Assembly: GCA_038521865.1 (NCBI GenBank)
Contig: JBCBKO010000006.1
Span: 62,001 to 126,000, forward strand
Length of the DNA: 64,000 nt
Source: CALBPI01 sp038521865
GTDB lineage: Bacteria > Pseudomonadota > Gammaproteobacteria > Steroidobacterales > Woeseiaceae
Direction of reading: 5' to 3'
In this document: one piece after another, positions 26,030 through 35,303 of the stretch
Layout of the letters: each line of letters opens with the position of its first letter
Numbering within the stretch: position 1 is the stretch's first letter
Program-made: the position numbers and the translations under genes
The notes under the pieces: generated by a model
What the model was told of the DNA's origin: nothing
Databases searched by the model: none
The model's input: the letters and a program-made list of their open reading frames with translations, nothing else

Positions 26030-26946
26030 GCGTTACCCCTTGATGCCTGCCGCAGCACCTGAAGGTAGTCGCTCGCAATCGGAGTGTGTTCTTGCTCCAG
26101 TCGACCCCGCTCCTGCAGCGCTGCGTGAATCGCGGGTAGTCGATAGCATGGCGCGCTCATGAACAAGTGATGTTCCGCGTGGTAGTTCACGAAGTAAGGC
26201 GCAACCAGCGCACGTGCGATCCAACCCGCATGCGTGGTTCGAGCGACACGCCAAGGGTTGTTCTCCGTTGAGACGCAGGCGTGCTCTGCGATATTGCGCA
26301 CGCGCAGAACCGCCATGTACCAGGTCATGAACGGCACTAGCCACAACAGGAAGTACGCCCAAAGCAAGTTGCTCAATATGCCGAGTCCGATCAGTGCAGT
26401 GTTGAACAGCAACATCGCACCATCAGCTTGCGACATCTGTCGACCAAACACGAGGCTGTGGAGCATCGGTAACAGGCGCTGGCGCAGGAACGTCAATCCC
26501 GTGAGATCCCGCAGGAGCTTACGGACCAGGCTTTGACCGCTCACAGGGAACTTCGATGACAGCACAAGATCAGGGTCCTCCTCCTGCTGTGCATAGGTGT
26601 GGTGGCGCAGGTGATACTGACGGTACTCTGTCAGAGAAATACCGAGTGGCCATGCGCAGGCCCATGCTCCCAACCGGTCGTTCCAGCGGTGGGCGTCATG
26701 CAACAGCCCATGCGCCGCCTCGTGCATCAGAATCGCAAGTCCTAGTTGGCGCGAGCCGATCACAACGGCAGCAGCGACCACAACGGCAGGATACGGAAAC
26801 GCTATTGCCAGAGCCGCCGCCGCTCCGATCACTAGCCAGGCATGCATAACCATGCCAATGCCGCGCCACCGGCTGCGCGAACGCAACATCGCCCAGCGCG
26901 AAGCACCAAAAAGCGAGCGACCTGAGACCTTGGCAATTCTCCCCAT
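26026..26946 (-). CDS. Membrane fatty acid desaturase
   Basis: Integral-membrane diiron desaturase of 306 residues from the ATG at 26946. The three histidine boxes are HEAAHGLLH (75-83), YHLRHH (111-116) and YHAEHHLF near residue 253, separated by hydrophobic pairs of membrane helices. It likely introduces a double bond into acyl lipids for membrane fluidity. The frame is open upstream into the methyltransferase gene, but the ATG at 26946, 17 bases after that gene's stop, fits best. The Shine-Dalgarno is weak, so translation may depend on the upstream gene. Confidence 0.9.
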   Translation of the reverse strand: MGRIAKVSGRSLFGASRWAMLRSRSRWRGIGMVMHAWLVIGAAAALAIAFPYPAVVVAAAVVIGSRQLGLAILMHEAAHGLLHDAHRWNDRLGAWACAWPLGISLTEYRQYHLRHHTYAQQEEDPDLVLSSKFPVSGQSLVRKLLRDLTGLTFLRQRLLPMLHSLVFGRQMSQADGAMLLFNTALIGLGILSNLLWAYFLLWLVPFMTWYMAVLRVRNIAEHACVSTENNPWRVARTTHAGWIARALVAPYFVNYHAEHHLFMSAPCYRLPAIHAALQERGRLEQEHTPIASDYLQVLRQASRGNA

Positions 26947-26963
26947 TGCTTCAGTGTAGCAAT

Positions 26964-27725
26964 TCAATCGGGATCCGGTCGCCGGAAGACATGAACAACC
27001 AACGGCCAGCGTACCCGTCGACGCCCCTCGCCGAAGGCTTTCGCGAGCTCGCCATAACACGCGGCAACCGGATCGATACCGTGCGCGCGGCTAAACCGCT
27101 GAGTAGCAGACCAACTGCGCAAGTAAGCGGCGAGTGTGGCTACCGTCCAGTCGCAAGCGGTTTCGAATCGAGGCACGGCGAGTCTCTGCCAATCCGGAAG
27201 AATACCCCGGTAGCCTTGTTCGACATGAACCCTCTCGGGAGGCCAATACGCATCCAGAGTTTCGCCATACAAGCGATCAACAACCGCGTCGACATCCCCA
27301 CTGACTGTCACCTGCTGATAGGTCCAGATCGCCAACACACCGCGCACGTCCAAAACTCGCAACGCCTCTGCGTAGAAGCGCGGTTGATCAAACCAGTGCA
27401 AGGCCTGCGCAACGGTGATGAGGTGTACGCTCCCAGGGTCAAGACCACTCGATTCTGCCGGTGCTGCGCGGTATTCGACTTGGGTATCCATAGGTGCATT
27501 GGCGATTTGAGCGGCGCTCGCGTCGGTAGCAATGACCGCATCAACATGAGAGCACAACACTTCGGCAACCTGGCCGTTCCCGGTCGCACAGTCCCAGGCG
27601 CGCGTCGATGCCGCTGAAGGGAGTTGACGCACCAACCAGCGATAGAGTGCTTGCGGATATCCGGGTCGCGCATTCCGGTAAACGCTCGCGTGCCGCGAGA
27701 AGTGATCCTTGAAAGTCGTGCTCAT
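26964..27725 (-). CDS. Class I SAM-dependent methyltransferase
   Basis: Soluble Rossmann-fold methyltransferase of 253 residues in the UbiE/Tam-like group. Motif I is WDCATGNGQVAEVL, the acidic loop is ATDASAAQI, and VAQALHWFD with the later VLAIWTYQ are the post-I motifs. The substrate is unknown. Its ATG overlaps the PdeM stop (ATGA), so it is translated with the DNA-repair cluster, though a link to repair is only positional. Confidence 0.85.
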   Translation of the reverse strand: MSTTFKDHFSRHASVYRNARPGYPQALYRWLVRQLPSAASTRAWDCATGNGQVAEVLCSHVDAVIATDASAAQIANAPMDTQVEYRAAPAESSGLDPGSVHLITVAQALHWFDQPRFYAEALRVLDVRGVLAIWTYQQVTVSGDVDAVVDRLYGETLDAYWPPERVHVEQGYRGILPDWQRLAVPRFETACDWTVATLAAYLRSWSATQRFSRAHGIDPVAACYGELAKAFGEGRRRVRWPLVVHVFRRPDPD

Positions 27726-28402
27726 CCGACAACCTCGATCACGCTATCTGGCCCGGTCATGTAAATCCGCTCACCGCGGGTGAGCTTGATGTTCATGCCA
27801 CCCGTGAAGCTGCCAAACGCTGGCAATACTGCATAGCGATCGCGAAACCAGAACACCGGTGCCCGGGCACGATCGCGCCCTACCTGCAGGCGAAACACGG
27901 GATGAAGATGACCCGCGAGCACGTACCCGTCCGAACTCTCTTCCGGCTCATGATCGAGAACAAACGGCCCGCGCTTGACCGGCTCCGCGTGCCACACCAA
28001 GCGCGTACTCAACGACTCGGGCAAGGCATCGATGGTAACCCGATCGTGATTGCCAGCGATGACGCTCATCTCTACCTGAGGGAACTGACGTAACCAGTCG
28101 GCCAGCGCCTGTGGCCACACATCCCGCTGCCGTGGCGGCGCGTGCATCAAATCACCCAGCACCATGACTTTGGTCGCACCCCACGTCTCCACCAGGGTTG
28201 CCAATCGCCCGAAGTCACGCTCGTCGCTGCCGGCGGGAATCGCCAAACCTCGTGACCCGAAGACTTCCGCTTTTCCGAGGTGCCAATCGGCAAGCAACAA
28301 GGCGTGTTGCGCCGGCCAATAGAGTGCACGCTCAGGAGTCGCAATCAGCGTCTCGCCGCAGCAGGTCACTTCACAGGCACGTCGTGAGTCTGGATTGATC
28401 AT
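27722..28402 (-). CDS. pdeM: PdeM, ligase-associated DNA damage response endonuclease
   Basis: Calcineurin-like metallophosphoesterase of 226 residues. The metal-binding motifs are ADWHLGK, GDLMHAPPR, AGNHDR and AGHLHPVFRL. This family occurs almost only with the ATP-dependent ligase, Lhr-like helicase and MBL exonuclease found just upstream, which fixes the assignment. It overlaps the helicase stop by 4 bases and the methyltransferase start by 4 bases. Confidence 0.92.
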   Translation of the reverse strand: MINPDSRRACEVTCCGETLIATPERALYWPAQHALLLADWHLGKAEVFGSRGLAIPAGSDERDFGRLATLVETWGATKVMVLGDLMHAPPRQRDVWPQALADWLRQFPQVEMSVIAGNHDRVTIDALPESLSTRLVWHAEPVKRGPFVLDHEPEESSDGYVLAGHLHPVFRLQVGRDRARAPVFWFRDRYAVLPAFGSFTGGMNIKLTRGERIYMTGPDSVIEVVG

Positions 28403-30846
28403 GCTGAGCGACTAGCCTTTCTGGCGGCCGCGTTCAGACTGTCCGCCATCCTCTGTACCCGGTCGCGCCACGTCTCGCTCGACATGATCTGGCTCTGGAG
28501 TCGTTCCGCCCAGAGCGGAAATGCAAACGGTGATAATCGGTCGGTCTCGACGATACAAATTTCCGAGGCCTGCAGGCGCTCCAGTGCCAGTCGCATACGC
28601 TGCGACTCCAATTGCGCATCGAGAACCTCGCGTTGAGCCTGATCCACAAGCAGGTTGCCCTGGTCATACTGGGACAACACGTCATAGATCAGGCCCGACG
28701 ATGCCTGAATCTGGCGCGTGGATTTTCCCGACCCTGGGTACCCTTGAAAAACCAGCCCAGCAATCCGAGCGATGTCTCTGAATTGACGCTTCGCAGATTC
28801 AGAGAGGTTCACGCCCGAGACAAGATCATCTGTGAGACCCGTTGGGGCCAACCACGATCTAACATCCTGCTCTCGAATATCGAACGGCGCAGATGCCAAC
28901 AGCTCGAAGCCATAGTCATTCATCGAAAGCGTGAAGGTGATCGGCGTATCGCGTGCGATTCGCCATGCCACTAGCGTGGCGAGCCCTTCGTGGACCAGGC
29001 GTCCCGCGAAAGGAAACAGGAAGATGCTCATGCCTTCGCGAGTCTTGCAGACCTCGACCAGCAGTGTGCCAGGAGTGGGCAATCGCGACACCGTCGCCTG
29101 ATGCTCAAGCAGCGGCGCCAGCAGCGTGAGCTCTTTATGCTGATGGGTGTTGGATACGAAATCCGCGAGCACACTTTGCATGCTGTCGGCGAGTTCATTC
29201 GATAACGGCATCCGTCCACCCTGCCAGCGCGGTACTGTCTTCTTGCCCCGCTTCGATCGGCGCACATAGGCCACCATCTCACGAACCTGCACCAGCTCGA
29301 CGAGACGTCCTGCAAACAAGAACCGGTCACCCTTGTCGAGACGCGCAACGAATGATTCTTCAATATGTCCCAGCGAACCACCTGACAGCCATTTAATTCG
29401 CATGGTTGTGTCGCTTGAGATCGTGCCAATACCCAAACGGTGCTGACGTGATATCCGGCGATCTGTCATTCGGTAGACGCCATCCTCGAGCACAACGCGG
29501 CGGAATTGCGGATAGCCTGAAAGCGCCTGTCCGCCTCGCGTGATGAAGTCGAGACACCATCCCCACTGCTCGTCGGTTAGCGCAGCAAAGCAGTATGTCG
29601 ATCGCACCTCCGCGAGCATTTCATCGGAAGTAAATCCACCGCCGAGCGCAATGGTCGCAAGGTGCTGCACCAGCACATCCAACGCGAGGCGCAATGCAGG
29701 TCGAGCCTCGATTCTCCTCGCATCCCACGCATCGCGCGCTGCTGCAATTTCGACCAACTCCAGCGCGTAGGTCGGCACGCACCAGACTTGCGACACCGCG
29801 CCAGGCTGATGACCACTGCGTCCAGCGCGTTGCATCAATCGTGCAACACCCTTCGGGCTGCCAACCTGCAATACCTGATCGACCGGGGCAAAATCGACGC
29901 CGAGATCGAGTGATGACGTACAGACAACCGCAATGAGTTCGCCCGACTTTAGCGCAGCCTCAATCTTGCGTCGTAGTGCCCTGTCTACCGAACCATGATG
30001 CAAGGCGATGCGTCCGACCCAATCGGGGCGCGCTTGCATCAGCGCTTCGAACCACAACTCGCTCTGCGAACGTGTGTTGGTAAACACGAGCGTTGTAGCG
30101 GCGCGTTCGATTTGCGCGACCACATCGTCGATCAATCCGAGCCCGAGGTGCCCGGACCACGGGAACTGCTCTAGCCCGTGCGGCATGATCGTATCCACTC
30201 GGGTCTCTTTCGGCATTGCGCCGGCAACCAGGCGTCGGTTTTGCGCTTGCGGACAAAGCACCGCCATTGCTTCATCGAGATTCGCAAGGGTCGCCGACAA
30301 CCCCCAAACCGATAACTCCGGCCTTAGTGTTCGCAAGCGCGCAAGACAAAGTTCCAGTTGCACGCCGCGCTTGCTGCCCATGAGGTCATGCCATTCATCG
30401 ACGATCACCGCCTCGAGTTTCGTGAATAGCTTTGCACCGTCGGCATAGCTCAACAGAACAGACAGGCTCTCTGGTGTAGTGATCAGCGCCTCAGGCGGTG
30501 TCTTTCTTTGCCGCTGGCGAGCGCTGCTGGCGGTATCTCCGGTTCGAATCTCAACCCGCCAGTCACTGCCAAGCGCAGCGACAGCCTCTCCAAGACTATT
30601 GCGCGTGTCATTGGCGAGGGCTCGCAATGGCGTGATCCACAGCACACGCAACCCACCCGTCTGCATACCAAAACGACACAACGGTCCCATCCACGCGGCG
30701 AGTGTTTTTCCGCTACCGGTCGGTGAGTGAATCAGCCCGGAGGCGCCTGCATCGAATGCTTCCCACGCCTCACGCTGGAACCCAAACACGTCCCAGCGTT
30801 GCGACTCGAACCACGCTTCTGCCGTTGGCATCAAAGTCTCGGTCAT
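28399..30846 (-). CDS. Ligase-associated Lhr-like DEXH helicase
   Basis: SF2 helicase of 815 residues of the Lhr group. Walker A is SPTGSGKTLAAW, the DEXH box is written DEWHDLMG, followed by LSATLANL, FTNTRSQSE, ALHHGSVD, CTSSLDLGVD and QRAGRSGH. The C-terminal winged-helix and Lhr-specific domains are present (LLVEVCKTREG). It sits between the ligase and pdeM with 4-base overlaps on both sides, as in the known ligase-associated damage-response module. Confidence 0.94.
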   Translation of the reverse strand: MTETLMPTAEAWFESQRWDVFGFQREAWEAFDAGASGLIHSPTGSGKTLAAWMGPLCRFGMQTGGLRVLWITPLRALANDTRNSLGEAVAALGSDWRVEIRTGDTASSARQRQRKTPPEALITTPESLSVLLSYADGAKLFTKLEAVIVDEWHDLMGSKRGVQLELCLARLRTLRPELSVWGLSATLANLDEAMAVLCPQAQNRRLVAGAMPKETRVDTIMPHGLEQFPWSGHLGLGLIDDVVAQIERAATTLVFTNTRSQSELWFEALMQARPDWVGRIALHHGSVDRALRRKIEAALKSGELIAVVCTSSLDLGVDFAPVDQVLQVGSPKGVARLMQRAGRSGHQPGAVSQVWCVPTYALELVEIAAARDAWDARRIEARPALRLALDVLVQHLATIALGGGFTSDEMLAEVRSTYCFAALTDEQWGWCLDFITRGGQALSGYPQFRRVVLEDGVYRMTDRRISRQHRLGIGTISSDTTMRIKWLSGGSLGHIEESFVARLDKGDRFLFAGRLVELVQVREMVAYVRRSKRGKKTVPRWQGGRMPLSNELADSMQSVLADFVSNTHQHKELTLLAPLLEHQATVSRLPTPGTLLVEVCKTREGMSIFLFPFAGRLVHEGLATLVAWRIARDTPITFTLSMNDYGFELLASAPFDIREQDVRSWLAPTGLTDDLVSGVNLSESAKRQFRDIARIAGLVFQGYPGSGKSTRQIQASSGLIYDVLSQYDQGNLLVDQAQREVLDAQLESQRMRLALERLQASEICIVETDRLSPFAFPLWAERLQSQIMSSETWRDRVQRMADSLNAAARKASRSA

Positions 30847-32456
30847 AGAAGGCCCTGCAGTGTCTCTAGCGTATCCGCCTCGGCAGGTGCCAGATCGCGA
30901 CGCCAGCGCTTGATTCGCGGAAATCGCAACGCGACGCCGGACTTATGCCGCGTCGACGAGGCAATCGCTTCGAACGCTAGTTCAAACACTTGCTGGGGTT
31001 CGACAGAGCGGACCGGACCAAAGCGCTCGCGTGTATGTTTGCGTATCCACTTGTCGAGCTCGTCGATCTCTGCGTTGGTCAGGCCGGAGTAAGCTTTTGC
31101 CACCGGCACAAGGTCTTCTCCTCGCCAGACGGCGAACGTGTAGTCCGTGTGCAAATTCGCACGTCGGCCGTGACCCGCCTGCGCATACAACATGACAGCA
31201 TCGATCGTATGCGGCTCTATTTTCCACTTCCACCAGATACCGCGGGTACGACCGGTCCCGTAGCTTGCGTCGCGCCGCTTCACCATGAACCCCTCAACGC
31301 GTCGCTCGCGCGAAGACTCACGCAAGCGGGCAAACTCAGCCCAGTCATCTGCGACGACCACTTCAGAGAGATGGAATCGGCTTGGGAAATGCTCGGCCAG
31401 CGACTCTAGCTCTGCACGACGTTTGCTGAGCGGCCACTCACGGACATCACTTCCATCGAGTTCCAGCAAGTCATATGCGCGCAAGATGACCGGATAGTCT
31501 GACAGTGTTTTCTTGCCCGGTTTCTTACGACCGATACGTCGCTGCAAAGCAGAGAATGGCATGGGTGTATTGTCTCGCCATGCCAAAATCTCCCCATCAA
31601 TGACCGTACCCTCGGGCAGCGCCGCTGACGCCTCAATCAGCTCTGGAAATTGCACGTCGATCAGCTCTTCACCACGTGACCACAAATAGCTGTTGCCACC
31701 GCGCCGGATCAGCTGTGCTCGAATACCATCCCACTTCCATTCGACTTGCCAATCATCGACCAGACCGAGCTCACGCTCCATGAGTTCAGGCGTCATCACG
31801 CCTGGCTCATTTTCGATGGGACTCGCAAGGCAATACGGATAGGGTCGGGACAAATCAGCGGCACCGTCATCCTCGGCCAGCAGCTGCTCGGCGAACTCGC
31901 GACTGGGCGACCAGTGTCCCATCATCCTGTGCAAAATCACTGGACGCGGTAGTCCCGCAACTTCTGCAAGTGCACTGCCAACCAGTGCCTGCGAAACACC
32001 AACGCGCAGTGCGCCGGTCATCAGCTTGTTGACGATGTAGCACGCGTTGTACGGCAACTGGCGCCACCACGCCAACACCACGTCGCGCTGCGCTGCATCG
32101 TCCAGCGCCGCGAGAGGCTTCAGCGATTCGGTCACGAACGCGGCAAGCGAGATGTCAGACAGTGCATCGGGTCGGTTCCGATCTGCCAGCAACAGCGCGA
32201 TCGTCTCGGCGAGATCACCGACGCTTGCGTAGGTATCTTCCACAAGCCATTCAGGGAGCTCGGACGCCTCGACCAGCCAGCGGCGCAGATTCGACGCACT
32301 TACGAGCCGCTTTAGCCTGCGGCCGGACAGAAAGAACGTCGCCCACGCGGTGTCGGCGGGATCTGATGCATTGAAGTAGCTGACCATCGCCGCCACTTTG
32401 GCGCGCGTCGAATTGGTTTGATCCAGTGTGTGGTAGAGCTTGATGAACTCACGCAT
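30843..32456 (-). CDS. ATP-dependent DNA ligase (ligase-associated module)
   Basis: Nucleotidyltransferase ligase of 537 residues. An N-terminal DNA-binding region precedes the adenylation domain with the AMP-lysine in VEWKWDGIRAQ (Lys241), then GEILAW, GFMVKRRDASYG and WWKWK, and an OB-fold C-terminus ending in RFPRIKRWR. The ATG at 32456 overlaps the exonuclease stop by 8 bases; the frame upstream has no ligase homology. It seals nicks in the repair module, separate from the NAD-dependent replicative LigA. Confidence 0.94.
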   Translation of the reverse strand: MREFIKLYHTLDQTNSTRAKVAAMVSYFNASDPADTAWATFFLSGRRLKRLVSASNLRRWLVEASELPEWLVEDTYASVGDLAETIALLLADRNRPDALSDISLAAFVTESLKPLAALDDAAQRDVVLAWWRQLPYNACYIVNKLMTGALRVGVSQALVGSALAEVAGLPRPVILHRMMGHWSPSREFAEQLLAEDDGAADLSRPYPYCLASPIENEPGVMTPELMERELGLVDDWQVEWKWDGIRAQLIRRGGNSYLWSRGEELIDVQFPELIEASAALPEGTVIDGEILAWRDNTPMPFSALQRRIGRKKPGKKTLSDYPVILRAYDLLELDGSDVREWPLSKRRAELESLAEHFPSRFHLSEVVVADDWAEFARLRESSRERRVEGFMVKRRDASYGTGRTRGIWWKWKIEPHTIDAVMLYAQAGHGRRANLHTDYTFAVWRGEDLVPVAKAYSGLTNAEIDELDKWIRKHTRERFGPVRSVEPQQVFELAFEAIASSTRHKSGVALRFPRIKRWRRDLAPAEADTLETLQGLL

Positions 32457-33456
32457 CGCGGAGCTCCGACAACACCCCCGCGTTGACGCCGCGCTCACGC
32501 AACAATCGGACCAGCGTGTCAGCGTGACCATGCATCAGGAGAATTCTCTGCGCGCTAACCTCATCGATCGTGCGAAGCAGTCCGGGCCAATCTGCGTGGT
32601 CGGACAGTACGAACCCGCGATCGTAACCTCGACGCCGGCGGTTACCGCGCACCTGCATCCATCCCGAGCAAAACCCGGTCAGCGAGTCGCGGAACCGGCG
32701 CATCCATCGTGACCCTGCCGCACCTGGCGGCGCAATAATCAGCTCACCGGCGTAGTCGCGCTTCTCGCGCCCGTCCACACGCTGTGTCGGCAACATAGGC
32801 ACGCCTGCCGCGCGATAGAGTTCGGTGATTTCATCGACTGCACCATGCACCCACACGCTGGCGTCCGTGTAGGCCGTTAGTTCCGCGAGCACACGCTGCG
32901 CTTTGCCGAAGGCATGACAGAACAATACGCTGGGGCGCCCGGCGTTCCGGTTGGCTTGCCACCACTCGTGAATTTCATGGGCGACCTCGCTCGCGGGCGG
33001 CCACCGATAAACAGGCAGTGCGAAGGTAGCTTCTGATATGAAGGTGTCGCAGTACACGACTTCGAAGGGGGCGCAAGTCGGATCTGGGTCACGCTTGAAA
33101 TCGCCCGTGGCGATCCATTTCGTAACCCCGTCGGAGACAGCGATCTGAGCAGACCCGAGCACATGACCGGCCGGGTGAAAACTGACCTCGGTGTCACCCA
33201 GTCGAAAGGTTTCTCCGTAGTCCACCCCTTCTATGCAAATGTCATCGCCGAGTCTGTGTTTCAGAATGGGTACAGACGGTGTCGCTGCGATGTAGCGTGC
33301 AGCACCACGGCGCGCGTGATCGGCGTGTGCATGGGTGATCAATGCAAGCTCACACGGTCGCATCGGATCGATACTGAAACCGCCCCGCTCGCAAGCAAGG
33401 CCTGCAGCGCCCGGTTTCAGCAGCGGTGCATCTTCTTGCCTAGGGCTGATCACCTG
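32449..33456 (-). CDS. Ligase-associated MBL-fold exonuclease
   Basis: Metallo-beta-lactamase/beta-CASP nuclease of 335 residues from the GTG at 33454-33456. The HAHADH metal motif (41-46), GHVLGSAQI, ATGDFKRDPD and SDHADW are present, and LLKPGAAGLACERGGFSIDP is the typical N-terminus of this subfamily. The GTG overlaps the M48 peptidase stop; longer frames upstream lie inside that gene. The Shine-Dalgarno is weak. It is the first gene of the ligase-associated set. Confidence 0.91.
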   Translation of the reverse strand, partial: QVISPRQEDAPLLKPGAAGLACERGGFSIDPMRPCELALITHAHADHARRGAARYIAATPSVPILKHRLGDDICIEGVDYGETFRLGDTEVSFHPAGHVLGSAQIAVSDGVTKWIATGDFKRDPDPTCAPFEVVYCDTFISEATFALPVYRWPPASEVAHEIHEWWQANRNAGRPSVLFCHAFGKAQRVLAELTAYTDASVWVHGAVDEITELYRAAGVPMLPTQRVDGREKRDYAGELIIAPPGAAGSRWMRRFRDSLTGFCSGWMQVRGNRRRRGYDRGFVLSDHADWPGLLRTIDEVSAQRILLMHGHADTLVRLLRERGVNAGVLSELRDA

Positions 33457-34276
33457 TCGGCTTGGCTCGCAGCGACGCCGGTCGACGGCAGCTCGGATCA
33501 CGCCCGGCCTGCTGGGCCTCGTTGTAGGCCACAAGCGCACGAGGAAAGTAGGACACGAGATTATCGATACGTGTGCCGCTGCTCGGGTGCGTCGACATGA
33601 ACTCCGGTACCTCGCGACCGCCCTTGCTTTCCTGCATGTTCTGCCAAAGGCTCACGCTCTGGCGCGGATCAAACCCGGCCTTGGCCATGAAGTAGAGCCC
33701 TTCCTCATCGGCCTCTGCTTCCTGCCCCCGATTGAACGGCAGCAAGAGACCGAACTGGGCACCCATACCCAGCGCCGTCGAGATACCCCGTGCGGTATTG
33801 ATGTTCTGTCCCGGGATAGCGGCACCCGCGATGACGTTGACGCCAACGTTGGTCGCCGTCACCCGCGCCATACGCTCAGCAACGTGGCGCTCGGTAACGT
33901 GCGCAATCTCATGACCGATCACCGTCGCCAACTGATCATCGTTCTCCGCGACGGTCAACAATCCAGAGTAGACCGCAATCTTCCCGCCCGCCATCGCGAA
34001 CGCGTTAACCTCGGGCGCGTCAAAAATCACGAGCTCCCACTCATACTCGGCCGGTCGGCCCTCGAGTGCGTCTACGACCGCCACCGTAACGCAGGTCACG
34101 TAGTCGATGACCTCTGGATCTTGCACGAGCGGAATTTGTTGTTTCATTTGCCGAAACGCCTTTTCGGCGTCCGCCTCGAGGCCCTCCTCGGAAACCATGG
34201 CCGCACAACCGGCAAGCGTGACGGCTGCGAACGCGCCGATGCCCGCGAGAGCCTTTCGTTTGTGTTCCGGACTCAT
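33440..34276 (-). CDS. M48-family metallopeptidase lipoprotein
   Basis: Periplasmic zinc protease of 278 residues resembling LoiP/YcaL. The signal ends at a lipobox LAGC (Cys24). The zinc motif is IGHEIAHVTERH (His122, Glu123, His126), with the third ligand in EAEADEEGL, and STHPSSGTRI near the C-terminus is typical. Expected role is outer-membrane or envelope protein quality control. AGGAG lies 6 bases before the ATG. It shares a strand and a short gap with sohB, another envelope protease. Confidence 0.92.
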   Translation of the reverse strand: MSPEHKRKALAGIGAFAAVTLAGCAAMVSEEGLEADAEKAFRQMKQQIPLVQDPEVIDYVTCVTVAVVDALEGRPAEYEWELVIFDAPEVNAFAMAGGKIAVYSGLLTVAENDDQLATVIGHEIAHVTERHVAERMARVTATNVGVNVIAGAAIPGQNINTARGISTALGMGAQFGLLLPFNRGQEAEADEEGLYFMAKAGFDPRQSVSLWQNMQESKGGREVPEFMSTHPSSGTRIDNLVSYFPRALVAYNEAQQAGRDPSCRRPASLRAKPTGDQP

Positions 34277-34295
34277 CCTCGTCTCCTGCTCGCTG

Positions 34296-35303
34296 TTACT
34301 GCCCGAAGCCGCGCAGCCAACCTACCCAACGCGATATCAGACTGTCCGCGGCGCCCATCAGCTTTTTCTGCAGGGGCAGTTTCACTTGATAGTGTAACGC
34401 GTATAGATCTCGCTGCTCGCAAGCCGCGATCAACAGGCTGTCGCTCGTACCAATCTCATCGATTAGACCCAATTCCAGCGCTTGCGTTCCATGCCAGTAC
34501 TCACCAGTGGCTACACGCTCCAGATCCAGCTCCGGCCGATAACGTGCGACAACATCTTTGAACAGAGCATGTATTTGCTCGAGATCCTCTTTGAGCTTGG
34601 CGCGGTCCTCATCCGTATTTTCTCCAAACATAGTGACCGTACGCTTGTGTTTGCCCGCCGTGATTTGCTCGACGTCCACGCCCTTATCGCTCAAGAATCG
34701 ACGAAAATTCGGTAATTGGGCGATGACACCGATCGATCCGATGATCGCAAACGGCGCCGCTACAATACGGTCAGCGACGCACGCCATGAGGTAACCGCCG
34801 CTCGCTGCTACCTTGTCAACGACAACTGTCAGCGTCAGGTTTGCATCCCGCAGTCTCGCCAGTTGCGCCGCACCCAGACCATGATCTGGCACTGTGCCAC
34901 CCGGGTTTTCCATCCTTACAACCACATCATCTTCAGGTGAGGCGACAGCGAGAATCGCCGACACTTCCTCACGCAGCGCATTCACAGCACTCGCTCGAAT
35001 ATCGCCCTTGAAGTCCAGGACAAATGTGCGCGGCCGTTCATTGGGCGTCCCCTTTTCCGCTTTACGCTCAGCCTTGCGTTGCTTCTTCAGGGCCTTAGCG
35101 GAGGCCGAATCAAGGACAGCGGCTTTCAGCGAATCGCTAACGCGACGGAAACGTGCATTCAGGTGGCGCACTTTCAGCGTCTCGTCGCGCTGACCACCGC
35201 GCCGGGAAGCAGAGGCCACGAGGGCAATGATCACGCCAATAGCGATCACCACCGTGACGGTTTTCGCCAGGAACAATCCGAAGTCGAGAAAAAAAGCACT
35301 CAT
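34296..35303 (-). CDS. sohB: SohB, S49-family inner-membrane protease
   Basis: Signal-peptide-peptidase-like serine protease of 335 residues. An N-terminal membrane anchor (about 5-30) is followed by a Lys/Arg-rich stretch and the S49 domain. The nucleophile region is KVAASGGYLMA (Ser168) and the general-base lysine lies in TAGKHKR (Lys218 or Lys220). FAIIGSIGVIAQLPNF matches SohB closely. Its ATG overlaps the lipA stop (ATGA). Confidence 0.93.
   Translation of the reverse strand: MSAFFLDFGLFLAKTVTVVIAIGVIIALVASASRRGGQRDETLKVRHLNARFRRVSDSLKAAVLDSASAKALKKQRKAERKAEKGTPNERPRTFVLDFKGDIRASAVNALREEVSAILAVASPEDDVVVRMENPGGTVPDHGLGAAQLARLRDANLTLTVVVDKVAASGGYLMACVADRIVAAPFAIIGSIGVIAQLPNFRRFLSDKGVDVEQITAGKHKRTVTMFGENTDEDRAKLKEDLEQIHALFKDVVARYRPELDLERVATGEYWHGTQALELGLIDEIGTSDSLLIAACEQRDLYALHYQVKLPLQKKLMGAADSLISRWVGWLRGFGQ

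Noticed and set aside
28399..33456. Lhr helicase, ligase, MBL nuclease and PdeM as a new antiphage system
   Set aside because: This four-gene set is the known ligase-associated DNA damage response module; the complete gene order supports that assignment.
33335..34561. 408-codon frame antisense to the M48 peptidase and neighbours
   Set aside because: It spans three genes with clear motifs on the other strand and encodes no recognisable domain.
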